64,000 bases of DNA from Neoscytalidium dimidiatum (Eukaryota > Ascomycota > Dothideomycetes > Botryosphaeriales > Botryosphaeriaceae), in the NCBI GenBank assembly GCA_037367355.1, contig CM074698.1, positions 3,286,001 through 3,350,000 of the forward strand. The letters are read 5' to 3'. Within the stretch, counting starts at the first letter, position 1, and each line of letters starts with the position of its first letter. Under the pieces are notes generated by a model. The model was not told the DNA's origin. It made no database searches and saw nothing but the letters and a program-made list of their open reading frames with translations. The position numbers and the translations under genes were made by a program. Shown piece by piece: positions 45,939 through 56,591 of the stretch.

Positions 45939-47634
45939 AGGGAATGAAATTCTCGGGGGCACAATGGTCGTTAGAGGCTTATCAAGCATTCTTTCGTGGA
46001 AGTTAGGTTTTCGAATGCAGCGAAAACCACGCGACAGCGAGGAGCAAGACGTAGGCGGCTTCCCTATCCTTGGGCCCGGGACGACTAGCCTGTTTCATAT
46101 GGCAAACGTCTACGCATGCAAACGACACAATTTTCGGAAGAGATGCGGGTGTGTGGGTTGGAAAGGCGTTTTGGTGATACAGAAGCGTCTGCAGAGCGGA
46201 TCCATGATGCATATACCTGGTAGTTTCGGTTGCGTGCGTTTTCTCGTATTTCTTTCTCTACAGTTTCAAAAGGCCCTACAAAGAGGACTCTCAGGCATCC
46301 CATGGGGTGCGTTGAACATAACAAGAATGGTCTATTTGCACAGAATATGGGCATGACGGGGCGACGACTGGGCGACGCCTCGATTTCGAGAGTGGTTAAG
46401 CTTTTCTTCTTGCTGTAAGGCTGAAACAGGGATATGCCAGCATAGCTGGCGGTTTCCATACTGGCGAGGCGGCGCACCTTGATGGCCAAGGTGGGAAATG
46501 CTCCGGTTGGGCTGGCATGCGTCAGGATGACGGGGAGGCGTCACAAACGAAGCGTGCCGCTAGAACGGATGGCTGGCAACGCACCGATTCCGTTTGCTCG
46601 GACGCACAGATTCTGCCCTGCATCTTCCGGCACCGACGGGGCCGGTAAGCTCTCGAAGCAGCGATGGCGGGAGCCAGATGCAGCTAGAGCGGCCGCCGAT
46701 CCGTTGTGGCTGGGCCTTGGCACTGCGCGAATGGCTCTCTGAACACGAGAAGGCCTGGGATGAGGAGGAAAGGCCTCTACACTCGACGACAACAAGCAAC
46801 GACAGCGGCGGGCTGCGTACACACCGCACACTTCGGCTGCCAAGCACCGTTGGAGCGGGGTCACTCGCTTGCAGATAGAGAAGAGAAGCGGTGTTGCGAT
46901 ACGCTTTGGGCGGGCGTGGGTTGGTGAGGGAGAGGATGACGGCACGGCGGAGGATGGACGGGCACGCTGTGCGACTCCTGCACGGAAGACGGCCGTGCAG
47001 CATGGTTCGACTGGCCGCCCGGCGCGGGGCGAACGGCACACCGAAGGGGGCAGGGACCAGCAGGTACACGAGCTCTGGACGCAGCACAGCCCGTGGAATC
47101 ACGCCCCGCGCCAGCCGGCGTTTTTATTTGGGCGGTGGCACGACGTCAAAGCTGCAGGAACGCTGCGATGCGACTATTGGGTCTGGACGGGCGAAGGCCG
47201 CGGCCGCCGCTCCTCGTACGGCACGGCGGGAAGCGGCAGACAGTAACATGGCGGTGCGGAAGAGCAGCGGAACTGCAGGCACACCTACTACTTAAGGAGC
47301 GGCGGAAGAGGCTCAAGGGGAAAGAGAGCTCCAGCCTGCGCAATCCTCGTCCTCTCTCTCCACATTATTCCACCTGCACTCCACCGACGATCGCCCAGCA
47401 ACAGCCGATCGGCATCCACCAGCCACTCGCTGCCCGAGCTAGGAAACTGCGGCCTCCTGCGTCTGCCGTATTTATTGCTCCCGCCTGCACCATCCCTGAC
47501 TGCCGTTGCTTGTCTCCCACCGCAAATCCTCCAACCTTGCCTCTCCTCCGCCTTCAACGCCCTCCCATCCATAATCACCGTCGACTATCCCATCCGCAAC
47601 CCTTCAACTGCCTCCGCCTACACAAGACAACAAG
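45939..47634. other. Intergenic, 1.7 kb, upstream of the secreted-protein gene
   Basis: No supported gene. It is GC-rich from 46500 on, with overlapping Arg/Ala-rich frames on both strands (for example 46541-47102 minus, 46869-47295 plus). A CT-rich leader precedes 47635. Confidence 0.55.
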
Positions 47635-48390
47635 ATGAAGGTCCTGTCCATCCTCACCTTTGCGTCGACCGCCATGGGTCTTGCTCTGCCCATTGGCTTC
47701 TACAACCGCGACGAGTTCCTTGCCAAGCGTGCCGTTGATGCGTCGTTCAAGCCCACTGGCGAGGAGTACGTTCTCAAGACGCAACTCGTTAGCAACAACG
47801 ACACCTCCAAGGCCAAGTTCGACAACCTGTACCTGACCGCCTTCCACACCGGCGCTGGCACGAACGACGCCGTCTTCACCAGCTCCAAGGACAGTGCTGC
47901 CGCCGCTTTCCTCAACGAGACCGCCGACGGCTCATTCCAGGAGTTCGACTTTGGCACTGAGTGAGTCCTACCTGCATTTCCACCTGTTTCACTTGATTCA
48001 CTTTCCGCTTGAAACATCGTCGCGAAACACGTTGACTAACAAAGACCTTGCAGATTTCCTTGGAGTTTGCAGATTGGCTATGAACCCTACACCGCTTGGG
48101 CTCCGGTCACCATTAACGCCGGTGTCCCTGAGGCTGGCGACGGCTTCTTTGCCTTCACCCCTTCTGGCTTGACCTTTAACGTCTCCCAATTCGACGGCTG
48201 GCTTGGTATGTCAATTCTGTTTCAAAATTGCACGTGGTTGCTATAGCGTCCAGCTGGACTAACATATAGCGCAGTCTGCGACTGGTGGCACACCACTCCC
48301 CAGCTGTTCTGGAAGACCGGTGTCGCCTACTACAACAGCTCCCTCCCGACTTCCTGTGCTGACGTCTACCTTATCAAGGAGACGTTGTAA
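47635..48390 (+). CDS. Small secreted fungal protein
   Basis: Exons at 47635-47960, 48054-48205 and 48275-48390 give 197 residues. A signal peptide (MKVLSILTFASTAMGLALP) is followed by a possible Lys-Arg (KR) processing site near residue 32. The mature part carries four N-glycosylation sequons (NDT, NET, NVS, NSS), two cysteines (CDWWHTTPQLFW, SCADVY) and the segment FDNLYLTAFHTGAGTNDAVF, which resembles an ascomycete family of small secreted proteins sometimes annotated DUF7907. The long CT-rich leader and the codon bias (C-ending codons) suggest strong expression. Function is unknown; a cell-surface or effector role would be speculative. The start is certain because only this ATG gives the signal peptide. 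Confidence 0.87.
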
Positions 48391-50279
48391 AGAGCGAGCT
48401 ACGTTCCGAATTTTCAAAAAAGTTTTGACCTGAATTGTTCCTTTTAAGGACTGAAGGGCATACAATTGGGTTGACGGGCAGCAATAACGGCGTTTTGACT
48501 TTGAGCGGGGTTTCATTCTCTTCACAGCGTCTATCAGGCCCACGGCGATGGGTAAAGGCATGACTGTACGACCAACTGCATTCGACACACCCACACCCAA
48601 ATCTGTAATGATAGTATAGACTACGACCACGACGTGACGGCGTCAACAAAACCTAGCAAATAGGACCGCTAATGAGTAATCCTACGACATTCGTTATGAT
48701 CATCATCATATTCTCATATCAGATGCCCTCCGTCGCGGAATTGAAGAGCTTGACTCACTACCATGTTTCGACGCAATCAAGTCTGTTGATTTTTTGCAGG
48801 TTACTCTCGACGCGCGCGGTCGCGGTGTGCCAGAAGATTTACCGTCAACGCTAGAACCCCTGCCGGTGGTGACGAGCGAGCACGTGGACGGGCACTGCTG
48901 TGGCTGTAACATGCGGAGTACGAAAAGCCTGTTGCCTCGTTGTGTAGGCTCGTGAAGTGTACCACTATCGTATTACGATCCACAGCTGCAGTAGGAGAAG
49001 GGACAGACGAAGACTCCGGGCCTTTTTCCATGTAGGTATCTGCGCGAAACAACCCAACCAAGTGAAAGGCGCTGGTCAAGTTTTGACTTCGTTATGCCTG
49101 AGGCCCTGTCGGTCCGTGTATACGTATCTACTAAAGCATCTTGCTAGCGATTGCCCTATAGGGTGTTTCATCCCTACAGTGGGAATCTTATTTGGCGAAA
49201 CTCGAGCAGGGGTAGCGCTCTACCGGGATGGGGTTCTAGGCCGCCCGCTCCATTTTCGGGGTCGATGTTGACCATTCAAAACAGCGATCCAGCGCGCAGC
49301 CAGCCCCAGCCGTAGGCCCTCAAGTCTCGCAAACAGCAGTTCATGATTCTCTCTTTCTCGCTCGACCCCGCCCATGTCCACGATCACGGCGACCAACGAT
49401 CGACACCTGATGGCATGCAGGTATGAACAACTCTTTAAGGCCGTGTGATCCACTAGCAGGGAAAGGCGTTGCAACGACGAGAGAAAAACAGCCAGCCTTG
49501 CATGCAAGCCACCATCAGAAAGAAGGCAGAACATGCCCAGAACGATAGCCGTCCACCACGGTGTGCCCAGTAGCAGTGCGCAAAATTGTCCGATGACAGC
49601 TGCACACAGGCAGATTCGTGCTGTGATGTAGGTCGAACGGAGTAGGGACCCATGTCTCGAAGCGGGTGCGCACGGAGCAGCGATGACGCAAAACGAACGG
49701 GTTTCCAACCTTCGCTCAACACCAACGCCCCGGCCAACCCGGGCCGTTCTCCACCTCGCCGCAGCCCGTTGAAGATGCGCGTCAGCGCGCGGCAGGAAGA
49801 GGTCAGCCGCGCCCGGGCCTCGCCAATTGCTGCCGTGGAAAGGCTGGGACCGCATCCCGTCGAGGGCAGCGGTAGGCGGCTGCGCTCTCGTCCTTGTGGC
49901 TTGCCTGCAGGCGCCATGCAACCCGCCCGGGATGCGGGCGCGCGGCCATCCCAGCAAAACAAGGCAGAGCTCCCATGCCTGCACCACCACTGTCGTCATC
50001 CTCACCCCAGCACTGGTCCAATCTCCAGCGCTTGCATGAGACACAAAAGCTGTTCCAGCCTCTCTCCTTTAGCTACTGAAAAGCCCTGAGTCTGCGCCAC
50101 TGTGAACTTCCCTTTGCCTCTTTTCCCCTTCCACCTTCGCCATTCCTCCCCTTTTCTCTGCTATTGCGAGTCTCATTGGGGTGCTTGCATCTCCTTTCTA
50201 GGTCGTCCAACCACGACATCCTATTCCCGACTGCGTCCTCAGCCTCACCACACCCCGCATCCACGAACCTTTCCTCGAA
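48391..50279. other. Intergenic, 1.9 kb
   Basis: No supported gene. A minus-strand frame of 274 codons (49220-50044) and a plus-strand frame (49652-50089) overlap and are compositionally biased (Arg/Ala/Ser) without motifs. The last 200 bp form a pyrimidine-rich leader for the BTB gene. Confidence 0.55.
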
Positions 50280-51188
50280 ATGCCCGCCGCCATGTCCGCC
50301 CGCTCGCCATCCCCCAAGGCCGAAAAGCCTCTACACGAGCTGCTTTCGCACTCCCTCGTCGATATCTACGTCGGCCCCGAAAACACGCATTGGATCCTGC
50401 ACGAGAAGCTCCTCTGCGCGCGCTCACGCTTCTTCCAACGCATCTTCTACTCCAAAGACTCGCGCTCGTCCTCATACGGCCTGCCCGAAGAGGACGACGA
50501 GCCCTTCTCGGCATTCGTCTCTTGGCTTTACAGCGGCTACGTGCGACCCCCCAAGGAAGAGAAGGACCTCACCATCCTCTTCGACCTGTACCTCATGGGC
50601 GAGAAGTGGCAGGCCGCCGGCCTCGTCCGCGCCGTCCTGCGCGAGGTGCGCGACTGGTACGCCTCGACGGACACGTACCCGGGCCTGCGCCGCGTCCAGT
50701 ACGTCTACGCGAACACGGATGAGGACAGCGAGATGCGCCGCCTGATGGTCAGCAGCGTGGCGCGCATGATGGCGCTGAACGAGAGCATCCCGCCGCACTG
50801 GGACAAGGCCCTGCGCAAGAACGGCCAGCTGGCCGTCGACCTGATCAAGAGCATCCAGAGCTGGCGCATCGACCCCCAGAAGGTGCCCGACATGCGCCGC
50901 GCCGTCGAGGAGAAGGCGCCCCAGATCGCCGACAACCTAGCCGACAAGCCCGTCGTCAAGGCCAAGGCAGACCAGGCCACAGACGACGTCGACAAGCTGG
51001 CCGAGGGCCTGGCCAACAGCGGCCTCGGCGAGAAGAAGAACGAGCAGGCCAACGGCGTCGAGAAGAAGGTCAACGGCGTCGCCGGCGGCAAGAAGGACAG
51101 CCCCGCCGCCGTGAAGAAGGAGCTCGACGAGAACTTGCCTAACGGCCTGGGCCTGCCCAACGGCCTCCCCGCCGAGGATATCGACTAA
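50280..51188 (+). CDS. BTB/POZ-domain protein
   Basis: Intronless, 302 residues. The BTB fold spans about residues 18-125: SHSLVDIYVG, then WILHEKLLCARSRFFQRIF, FSAFVSWLYSGYV, and LFDLYLMGEKWQAAGLVRAV. A second helical part (YPGLRRVQYVYANT, then MMALNESIPPHWDKALRKNG) resembles the BACK-like extension seen in many fungal BTB proteins. The final 80 residues are Lys/Ala/Asn-rich and probably disordered. BTB domains mediate dimerisation and can bind Cul3 ubiquitin ligase; no Kelch, MATH or zinc-finger partner domain is present, so the role is open. ATG 50280 is preferred over the second ATG four codons later only by position. Third-position GC is very high. Confidence 0.9.
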   Translation: MPAAMSARSPSPKAEKPLHELLSHSLVDIYVGPENTHWILHEKLLCARSRFFQRIFYSKDSRSSSYGLPEEDDEPFSAFVSWLYSGYVRPPKEEKDLTILFDLYLMGEKWQAAGLVRAVLREVRDWYASTDTYPGLRRVQYVYANTDEDSEMRRLMVSSVARMMALNESIPPHWDKALRKNGQLAVDLIKSIQSWRIDPQKVPDMRRAVEEKAPQIADNLADKPVVKAKADQATDDVDKLAEGLANSGLGEKKNEQANGVEKKVNGVAGGKKDSPAAVKKELDENLPNGLGLPNGLPAEDID

Positions 51189-52425
51189 ACGGAGAAAGAA
51201 AGTAAAGAGGAGAGACACAGCGAGTCACCTCCCGCCCCGCATCCGAGAGCCGCTACGCCAGCACTGGCGTCCGAACATTGCTGTGCAAAAAAAGTTGTTT
51301 TATGACGTCACGCATGATTGCTTTTCTTTTGGATGGTGTTTGCTTTTTTTTTTTTTTTTTTCAACCACTGCAATAAGGCGCTTTTGGGACACATATCTTT
51401 GGTTTCTGTTTCTCTTCCCCCCTCCTCTTTCTTTTTCCCACTTCTTCGAATGATGGTCGATTTACTACGAATCTCTTCGTTGGAGCTGGTTCTTTTTAAT
51501 CATTCACCAAAGCCTGTTCTTGGACAGTGGCAATTTGACATCTCTGAGCTTGAGGTTAAACTTGTTTGGAGCTCTTTGCCGTATGTAGTTTGGTTGCGTA
51601 ATATACCAGAATGAGATGTCTTCGCACTGCGCTCCGATATCTCCACTCAAGCTTCACGATGGGAAATTGCTCACCGTACACGAGAAAATATTTCGATTTT
51701 GCGTAGTCAACATGGAAAAAGCCACCCATTCCCCCCATCATACACATACATACGAGAAGAATTTATACAAAGAGCGAAGCATTGTCCCTCTTCTCTCCAT
51801 GCCCATTACATACCTCCGACCGTGTGATCAAAGGACCCTTACCCAGCCACCTCCCAACGAGTCAACCCACACCCCCAACACCTTCCCGGCGAACAATCGA
51901 TCTCAGATCCACAGCCTCAATCCACCTCAATCCTCTGCGCAAAAAGGGAGAGAAACGGAGATACCGCAAGAAAAAAAACAGTCTCGATCTAGCTCGATCC
52001 ATCGTGGAAACAGAAGGAGGTTCAGAGAGTCCGTTCAGCGGTTTCGAATCCGCCTCGATTCCCCCCAGTCGCGGGAGAGGAGAGCCGGAGATGCCCGGTG
52101 GAGAGTTCGGAGAGTTCAAGCCATTTTGGGAAAGGTTGGGAGCGAAGGAACTCCAGCCGGTCGGTGCGCCGGGCTCAGCTTCCTTCCTTACTCAGCTATT
52201 GGTGTACAGTCGGGTCACATTCATGAGATGAGGGACACTTTGTCGTTCCATTTAGCCATTCGTAGGAGAGTAGAGGTCGCGTCGTGACGTCGATGCCGAT
52301 AGCACGTCGGTCGTAAAACAAGAAAAGGAAAACTTTCGAGTGAAGTGGGCCGCGTTTGTTTCTCCTGGTTGCGTTCGTTTTTTCTTCATCCTCCCTCCTT
52401 CTCAGGTCATCAGGGCTGCAGTTTC
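51189..52425. other. Convergent spacer between the BTB gene and YME2
   Basis: About 1.2 kb containing T-rich 3' flanks, including T18 at 51344-51361. Frames on both strands at 51600-52290 overlap mutually and have no motif, so I do not call a gene. Confidence 0.5.
51344..51361 (+). repeat. T18 homopolymer
   Basis: Eighteen T residues, about 155 bp downstream of the BTB stop codon. Confidence 0.8.
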
Positions 52426-55174
52426 TTAGAATTCTTGTTGTAACACCTTCTTCAGCTCCGCGCTTTCTCTTTCGTACTTCTCCACCTTATCTTGGCTTGT
52501 CGACACCTTGCCCAGCAACCATTTTATTCTTGGTCCAATCTCATACGGCTGTTTCGGCAAAGAGCCCAGCAGTTTCAGTTCTGCTTCGTACTTGTCTATG
52601 CTTTGGTTCTCGATCTTCGTCTGCTCTGCGAGGATGGCAAGGTCCAACTTCGCTTTGAGCACGCGGTCTCCAGCCAGCATCCTGAAAGCAGACTGGTATA
52701 CAGGCTTGCCAGGTCGGACGCTGTGAGGGCGGCCGTTGGTCGAGACAATGGTGATGAGCTCGGCCTGCTCCAGTGCCTGTAAGACACGCTCGCCCCCAGA
52801 CTTGAATGTGTCGTTGAGAAGAATGCCATTGTAGCGTAGAGTCTCCTGAGTGGCGAGCTGCTTGATCAAGAGCCATGCTTGTTCGGGTGACCACTTCCTT
52901 TCCGCACCGTCTTGACCGATCAGATACATCTTGAGGATCTCTGAGGCAGACTGCTCGATGATCTGTTGAACGGCGCTCTTGGGACTCTCGCCGGCTTTGA
53001 TCCGTCGGGCTAAGAACTCCAGATCTGTGAGACGGCCTCCAAGCGCGTCGATGCACTCGTCGAGTTCGGCAAGGTCTTTCCGGCGTTGTGAGGGCGTGAG
53101 TTTCTTTTCCTCCGCGTCCTTGTCTTTGTGATCCTTATCTTCATAGTCATCGGCATCAAGGTGACTTATGACGAAGCGCTTCGCTACTTCGGGCGAACAG
53201 TCGCTGAGCGAAATGAGTCTGAAGACACGGTCTGGCAGAGCTTTGCTCAGTGACTTTGAGAATGACACATCGTGAGTTAAGAAGATAACGTGAGCAATAT
53301 TAGCGGTGGTCAAGCCAGCAGCCCAGTCAGCAATCTTATCGTAGACAAGAGTGTCCTCTTGGCTCTTGTGCAGGTAGTTGTCTACCACCACCACTGGCCG
53401 CTTCTCTGGATGCACCTCAAGCCAGTCATCGTCACTGAGCCCTGCGTCCTTGTCACTCCTCTCACGGTGATCCAGTGCAATCTGCTTCAGAGCCGTGGCT
53501 GTGCTGTTGAGTATCTTGCCGAGCTGGCCATCGAGCGTTTCTGAGAACCCGGTTTTGACTCCTGCAGCACCTTGGGCTGCGAGATCGATCATACCGCTGA
53601 TACTGTTCATCCATGAGAATACCGGCCGGTAGCCAACTTCCGCGGCTGCGGCATTGATGGTAGCACTCTCGCTACGCGCCTCTTGGATTGGCTTGCAGTC
53701 AATGACAAGCTTGTGCTTTCTGTGCTTTATTGCCTGATCCAGAACGAGCTCCTTCTTCCCGGAGCCGCGAGGGCCTTGAACAATGATGAATGTGTCGGCT
53801 GATTCCATCAACCATGTTTGAAGCTGTTCAATATTGCCCTTGCGGTCGTCCCAGATCGCTTCCATGCCAGCTTCGTCCTCGTGCTTGCGGCGGAAGCGTA
53901 AAATGTCAGTGGCCTGTGATCTGAACCAGTTGTAGATCTTGTTATCCTCGAAGCTGAATGAACGGTTCACGTGAGCTCTGATGAAGAACGTCCGGATCGG
54001 GTCAAAAATAGTGACTGTTATGGTACCAAGGACGGCAATCACCGCAGGGATCACAATTCTCGGGTGGCCGAGGATCCAGTCTCGGAACCAGTGGCCCTTA
54101 GACTTCGGCTCGTAGGTGAGCCGTAGCAGAGTCCCGGCTTTCCCACCGCCCTCGGACTCAGGAACCTTGACGCCGTGGAGGCAGTTCTTAGCCATAATGG
54201 CCCGGCGAGCAAGGGTGAAGTCCAGGTAGGCATATTTGGGGATGATCTTGGAATCGGGAGGTTGGGTAACAATGTCCTTGAGCTTGCCGTAGGGCCGGAA
54301 GATGCTGTAGAGCTGCTCGGGAGACAGCTCAGCAGGCTCTGCACCGGCCTCTGCGGGGAGGAATTCAACTTTGAGGCGGGTACTGGGCAGACGGTACAAG
54401 TCTTCAACCCAGGGGCGGCCACGAACAAGCCTAGCACGCATGCGCTGGAATGGATTCCACCAAGGCTTGATCTGGCCTTGCTTCAAGTGGGCGATGACCT
54501 CAGACTCGATACTAGCAGGGCTCACGGAAGGGTCGTGTCTAATTTTGACGAAGGCGCCACCCTCCTTGAGACGGGGGAGCACCTCTTCGATAGTAACCTT
54601 GGCCTTTTGAACGATTGGGGAGTTCTTCAGAACAGTGACCGGATCAGCAGCGGCAATGGTCGGGCTTTTCAACCGCTTCATCAATTCAGGGAACTGTTTC
54701 TCGGTAGAGAAGGGAAAGCGGAGGAGCCATTGCAACTTGAGAGGGAATACATCTGCAAGAAGTTAGCACGGGCTGCATATCAAAGCTGAAGGCTGCGAAC
54801 GGAGGTACATCGGGACGGGAAGTATCCAGAGCCACGGCACTGGTGGCACGGACGGCTTCTTGACCCGGGTTCAGGGTCAAGAAGCATGTAAACAATGGTG
54901 GATAGTGGCTTCTGAGAGGCTGAATCTACTTACGGTCGAAGAAGAGAACAGCCTGGTTTTGGTCTTGCACGTGGATGTGGCCGGACTTGTTCTCGCCAGC
55001 CTCCAAGGTGGACTTGAGGCGATGCTTCCGGGTCGACGAGAGGCACCGGTGCTGGACTGCGCCTGCACCTGCGCCTGCACCTGCACCTGCACCTGCACCT
55101 GCTGCAGCAGTAGCAGCGCCGAAGTACGAGGGCTGCAGCCTGAGGCCCAGGCCCAGCCTCGAAACGCTGCTCAT
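52426..55174 (-). CDS. YME2: Mitochondrial escape protein 2 (Yme2/Rna12)
   Basis: Exon 1 (55174-54934) and exon 2 (54752-52426) give 855 residues, matching yeast Yme2 (850). Exon 1 encodes a mitochondrial presequence (MSSVSRLGLGLRLQPSYFG), a Gly-Ala repeat and RKHRLKS before the conserved GHIHVQDQNQAVLFFD; exon 2 continues with VFPLKLQWLLRFPF. An RRM-like domain lies at about 200-290 (LYSIFRPYGKLKDI, YAYLDFTLARRAI). A transmembrane helix follows near 320 (VIPAVIAVLGTITVTIF). The C-terminal half is a P-loop ATPase-like domain with Walker A GPRGSGKKEL and RPVVVVDNYLH. Yme2 is an inner-membrane protein involved in mtDNA nucleoid structure and cristae organisation. The 181-nt intron contains a perfect 12-bp inverted repeat. 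Its promoter is shared with BET1. Confidence 0.94.
54855..54885. repeat. Perfect 12-bp inverted repeat (hairpin) in the YME2 intron
   Basis: The arms 54855-54866 (gcttcttgaccc) and 54874-54885 (gggtcaagaagc) are exact reverse complements separated by a 7-nt loop. In the YME2 pre-mRNA this would fold into a stable stem within the intron (54933-54753), about midway between donor and branch site. Confidence 0.85.
55062..55103 (+). repeat. Hexanucleotide tandem repeat in YME2 exon 1
   Basis: Seven near-perfect copies of cctgcR (the last is cctgct). Read on the minus strand they encode alternating Gly-Ala in the mitochondrial presequence region of Yme2. Confidence 0.85.
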
Positions 55175-55542
55175 GAAGTTCTGGGAGACGGGAGCTTGTG
55201 GTGGTGCGCAGGCATATTTATTGCCTGGGAGCGGGGAGTGGGATGGCGTGCACGCGGGGCCTCAGCGCAGAAAGTCTCACGGCTCACGAAGCGCGGTGGT
55301 GGGAAAAATGTGGAGATATTGAGTTGGCACGACTCCAGTCGGCGCGTCGCCGCTTTCCTGTTTGGCAGCCATTCACGTCACCCACTGCTACGTGCGCCTG
55401 CTGCTCCTGGGCCCGCGACGGGCTCCTGCGCCTCTGGCCCCTGCCGCCCGCCGTATAAACTTTCCCCAGACAGATCGTTGCCGCTTCAACACCACCGCGC
55501 TGCCATCAACTCCTTTCACCGTCTCCACCACACCACTCCACA
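55175..55542. other. Divergent promoter between YME2 and BET1
   Basis: A 368-bp intergenic region between two start codons. It has a TATAAA on the BET1 side at 55454-55459 and CT-rich sequence before BET1. Confidence 0.6.
55454..55459 (+). promoter_or_regulatory. Candidate TATA box of BET1
   Basis: TATAAA in a GC-rich context, 84 bp upstream of the BET1 ATG. Confidence 0.45.
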
Positions 55543-56265
55543 ATGTCTTCACGGTGCGTCCGTCCACCGCCACCCCTGACGCTAATCGCTGACCGTCTTT
55601 TGTTAATCCCGCAGCTTCAACTCCAATCTCCACCAGCGCGACGCTCGTTCCGCCCTGTTCTCTCCCTACGACCAGCGGAAGGCCTCTCCCTCGCCGCACT
55701 CGCGCCCCGCGAGCAGGCCATCATCAGGCGCTGGCTACGGCTTTCCGGCTGCCAGCAATGCCGGTCCCGCCTTCTCCGCCTACCCGGGCGCCTCGAACCC
55801 CCCGAGTCAGAGCAGTTACCGGAGCGCCACGCCCAATGCGCGCGGCCAGTACAGCGACGCCGTCCTGAGCGAGTTGGAGAGCCAGAACGAGGAGCAGCTA
55901 GAGGGCATGAGTGCCAAGGTCAAGATGTTGAAGGATGTGAGTACCACCCGGTTTTCCCTCAGTACTCCGGGGGACGCCTTGACGCCGCCCGTGTCCTTCT
56001 CCTCTTCGAGAACCTGTGTACTTTGCGGCGGGGAGTTGATGCCCGGGCTCTTTTGCAGATCACATTAGCCATCGGAGACGAAATCCGCGACTCGACCGCT
56101 CTCGCCGAGAAGATGAACGATTCGTTCGACAGCACCCGTGTGCGTCTGCGCGGCACAATGAATCGTATGCTCCGCATGGCTGAGCGCACCGGTGTCGGCT
56201 GGAAGGTCTGGTTGGCCTTCTTCGCTGCCGTTATCTTTCTGTTCTGGTATGTGTGGCTGTTCTAA
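55543..56265 (+). CDS. BET1: SNARE protein Bet1 (ER-Golgi v-SNARE)
   Basis: Exons at 55543-55553 (11 nt), 55615-55936 and 56059-56265 give 179 residues. The N-terminal 75 residues are Ser/Pro/Ala-rich and disordered. A Qc-type SNARE helix follows from about 88: LSELESQNEEQLEGMSAKV, then LKDITLAIGDEIRDS and MNDSFDSTRVRLRGTMNRM. The C-terminal anchor is hydrophobic (VWLAFFAAVIFLFWYVWLF), typical for a tail-anchored protein. Bet1 assembles with Sed5, Bos1 and Sec22 to fuse ER-derived vesicles with the cis-Golgi. The micro-exon carries only MSS and two bases of Arg, echoing the YPT1 gene structure. A GTATGT motif inside the last codons could be misread as a donor, but the unspliced frame gives the complete anchor. 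Confidence 0.93.
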   Translation: MSSRCVRPPPPLTLIADRLLLIPQLQLQSPPARRSFRPVLSLRPAEGLSLAALAPREQAIIRRWLRLSGCQQCRSRLLRLPGRLEPPESEQLPERHAQCARPVQRRRPERVGEPERGAARGHECQGQDVEGCEYHPVFPQYSGGRLDAARVLLLFENLCTLRRGVDARALLQITLAIGDEIRDSTALAEKMNDSFDSTRVRLRGTMNRMLRMAERTGVGWKVWLAFFAAVIFLFWYVWLF

Positions 56266-56591
56266 GCCCCGGGATTCTGGATACTGGATACTGGTCGGTT
56301 GGGTAACGGTGGGTTGGGCCCAGAGCGGATACTTCTAATGTGCATGGCTTATGGGGGTCGCGTATCATGGATATGGCCCGTACGGTGGTCAATTTATGCA
56401 AAAGCATGGCGTTGGGGAGCACATTGTCGTATTGAAAGGACTCAAAGAGCATGCAAAGATAGGCGCAGCTCATTTAATCTTGATTACTACTAGAGTAGCA
56501 TCTTGTAATTGCATATACTCATAACTTGCCACAACACAAGCCACCAACGCCTTGCTAAAGAAGTCGACAGCAACGGATAGAGATAGAGAGA
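56266..56591. other. Convergent spacer between BET1 and Apc15
   Basis: About 330 bp of 3' flanking sequence; nothing further seen. Confidence 0.6.

Noticed and set aside
49220..50044. 274-codon minus-strand frame
   Set aside because: Arg/Ala/Leu-rich, overlapped by plus-strand frames of equal quality; no motif or splice support.
51616..52287. Overlapping frames of 223 and 149 codons (plus) and 85 codons (minus) between the BTB gene and YME2
   Set aside because: Three mutually overlapping frames, none with bias or motif; the interval is the joint 3' flank of convergent genes.
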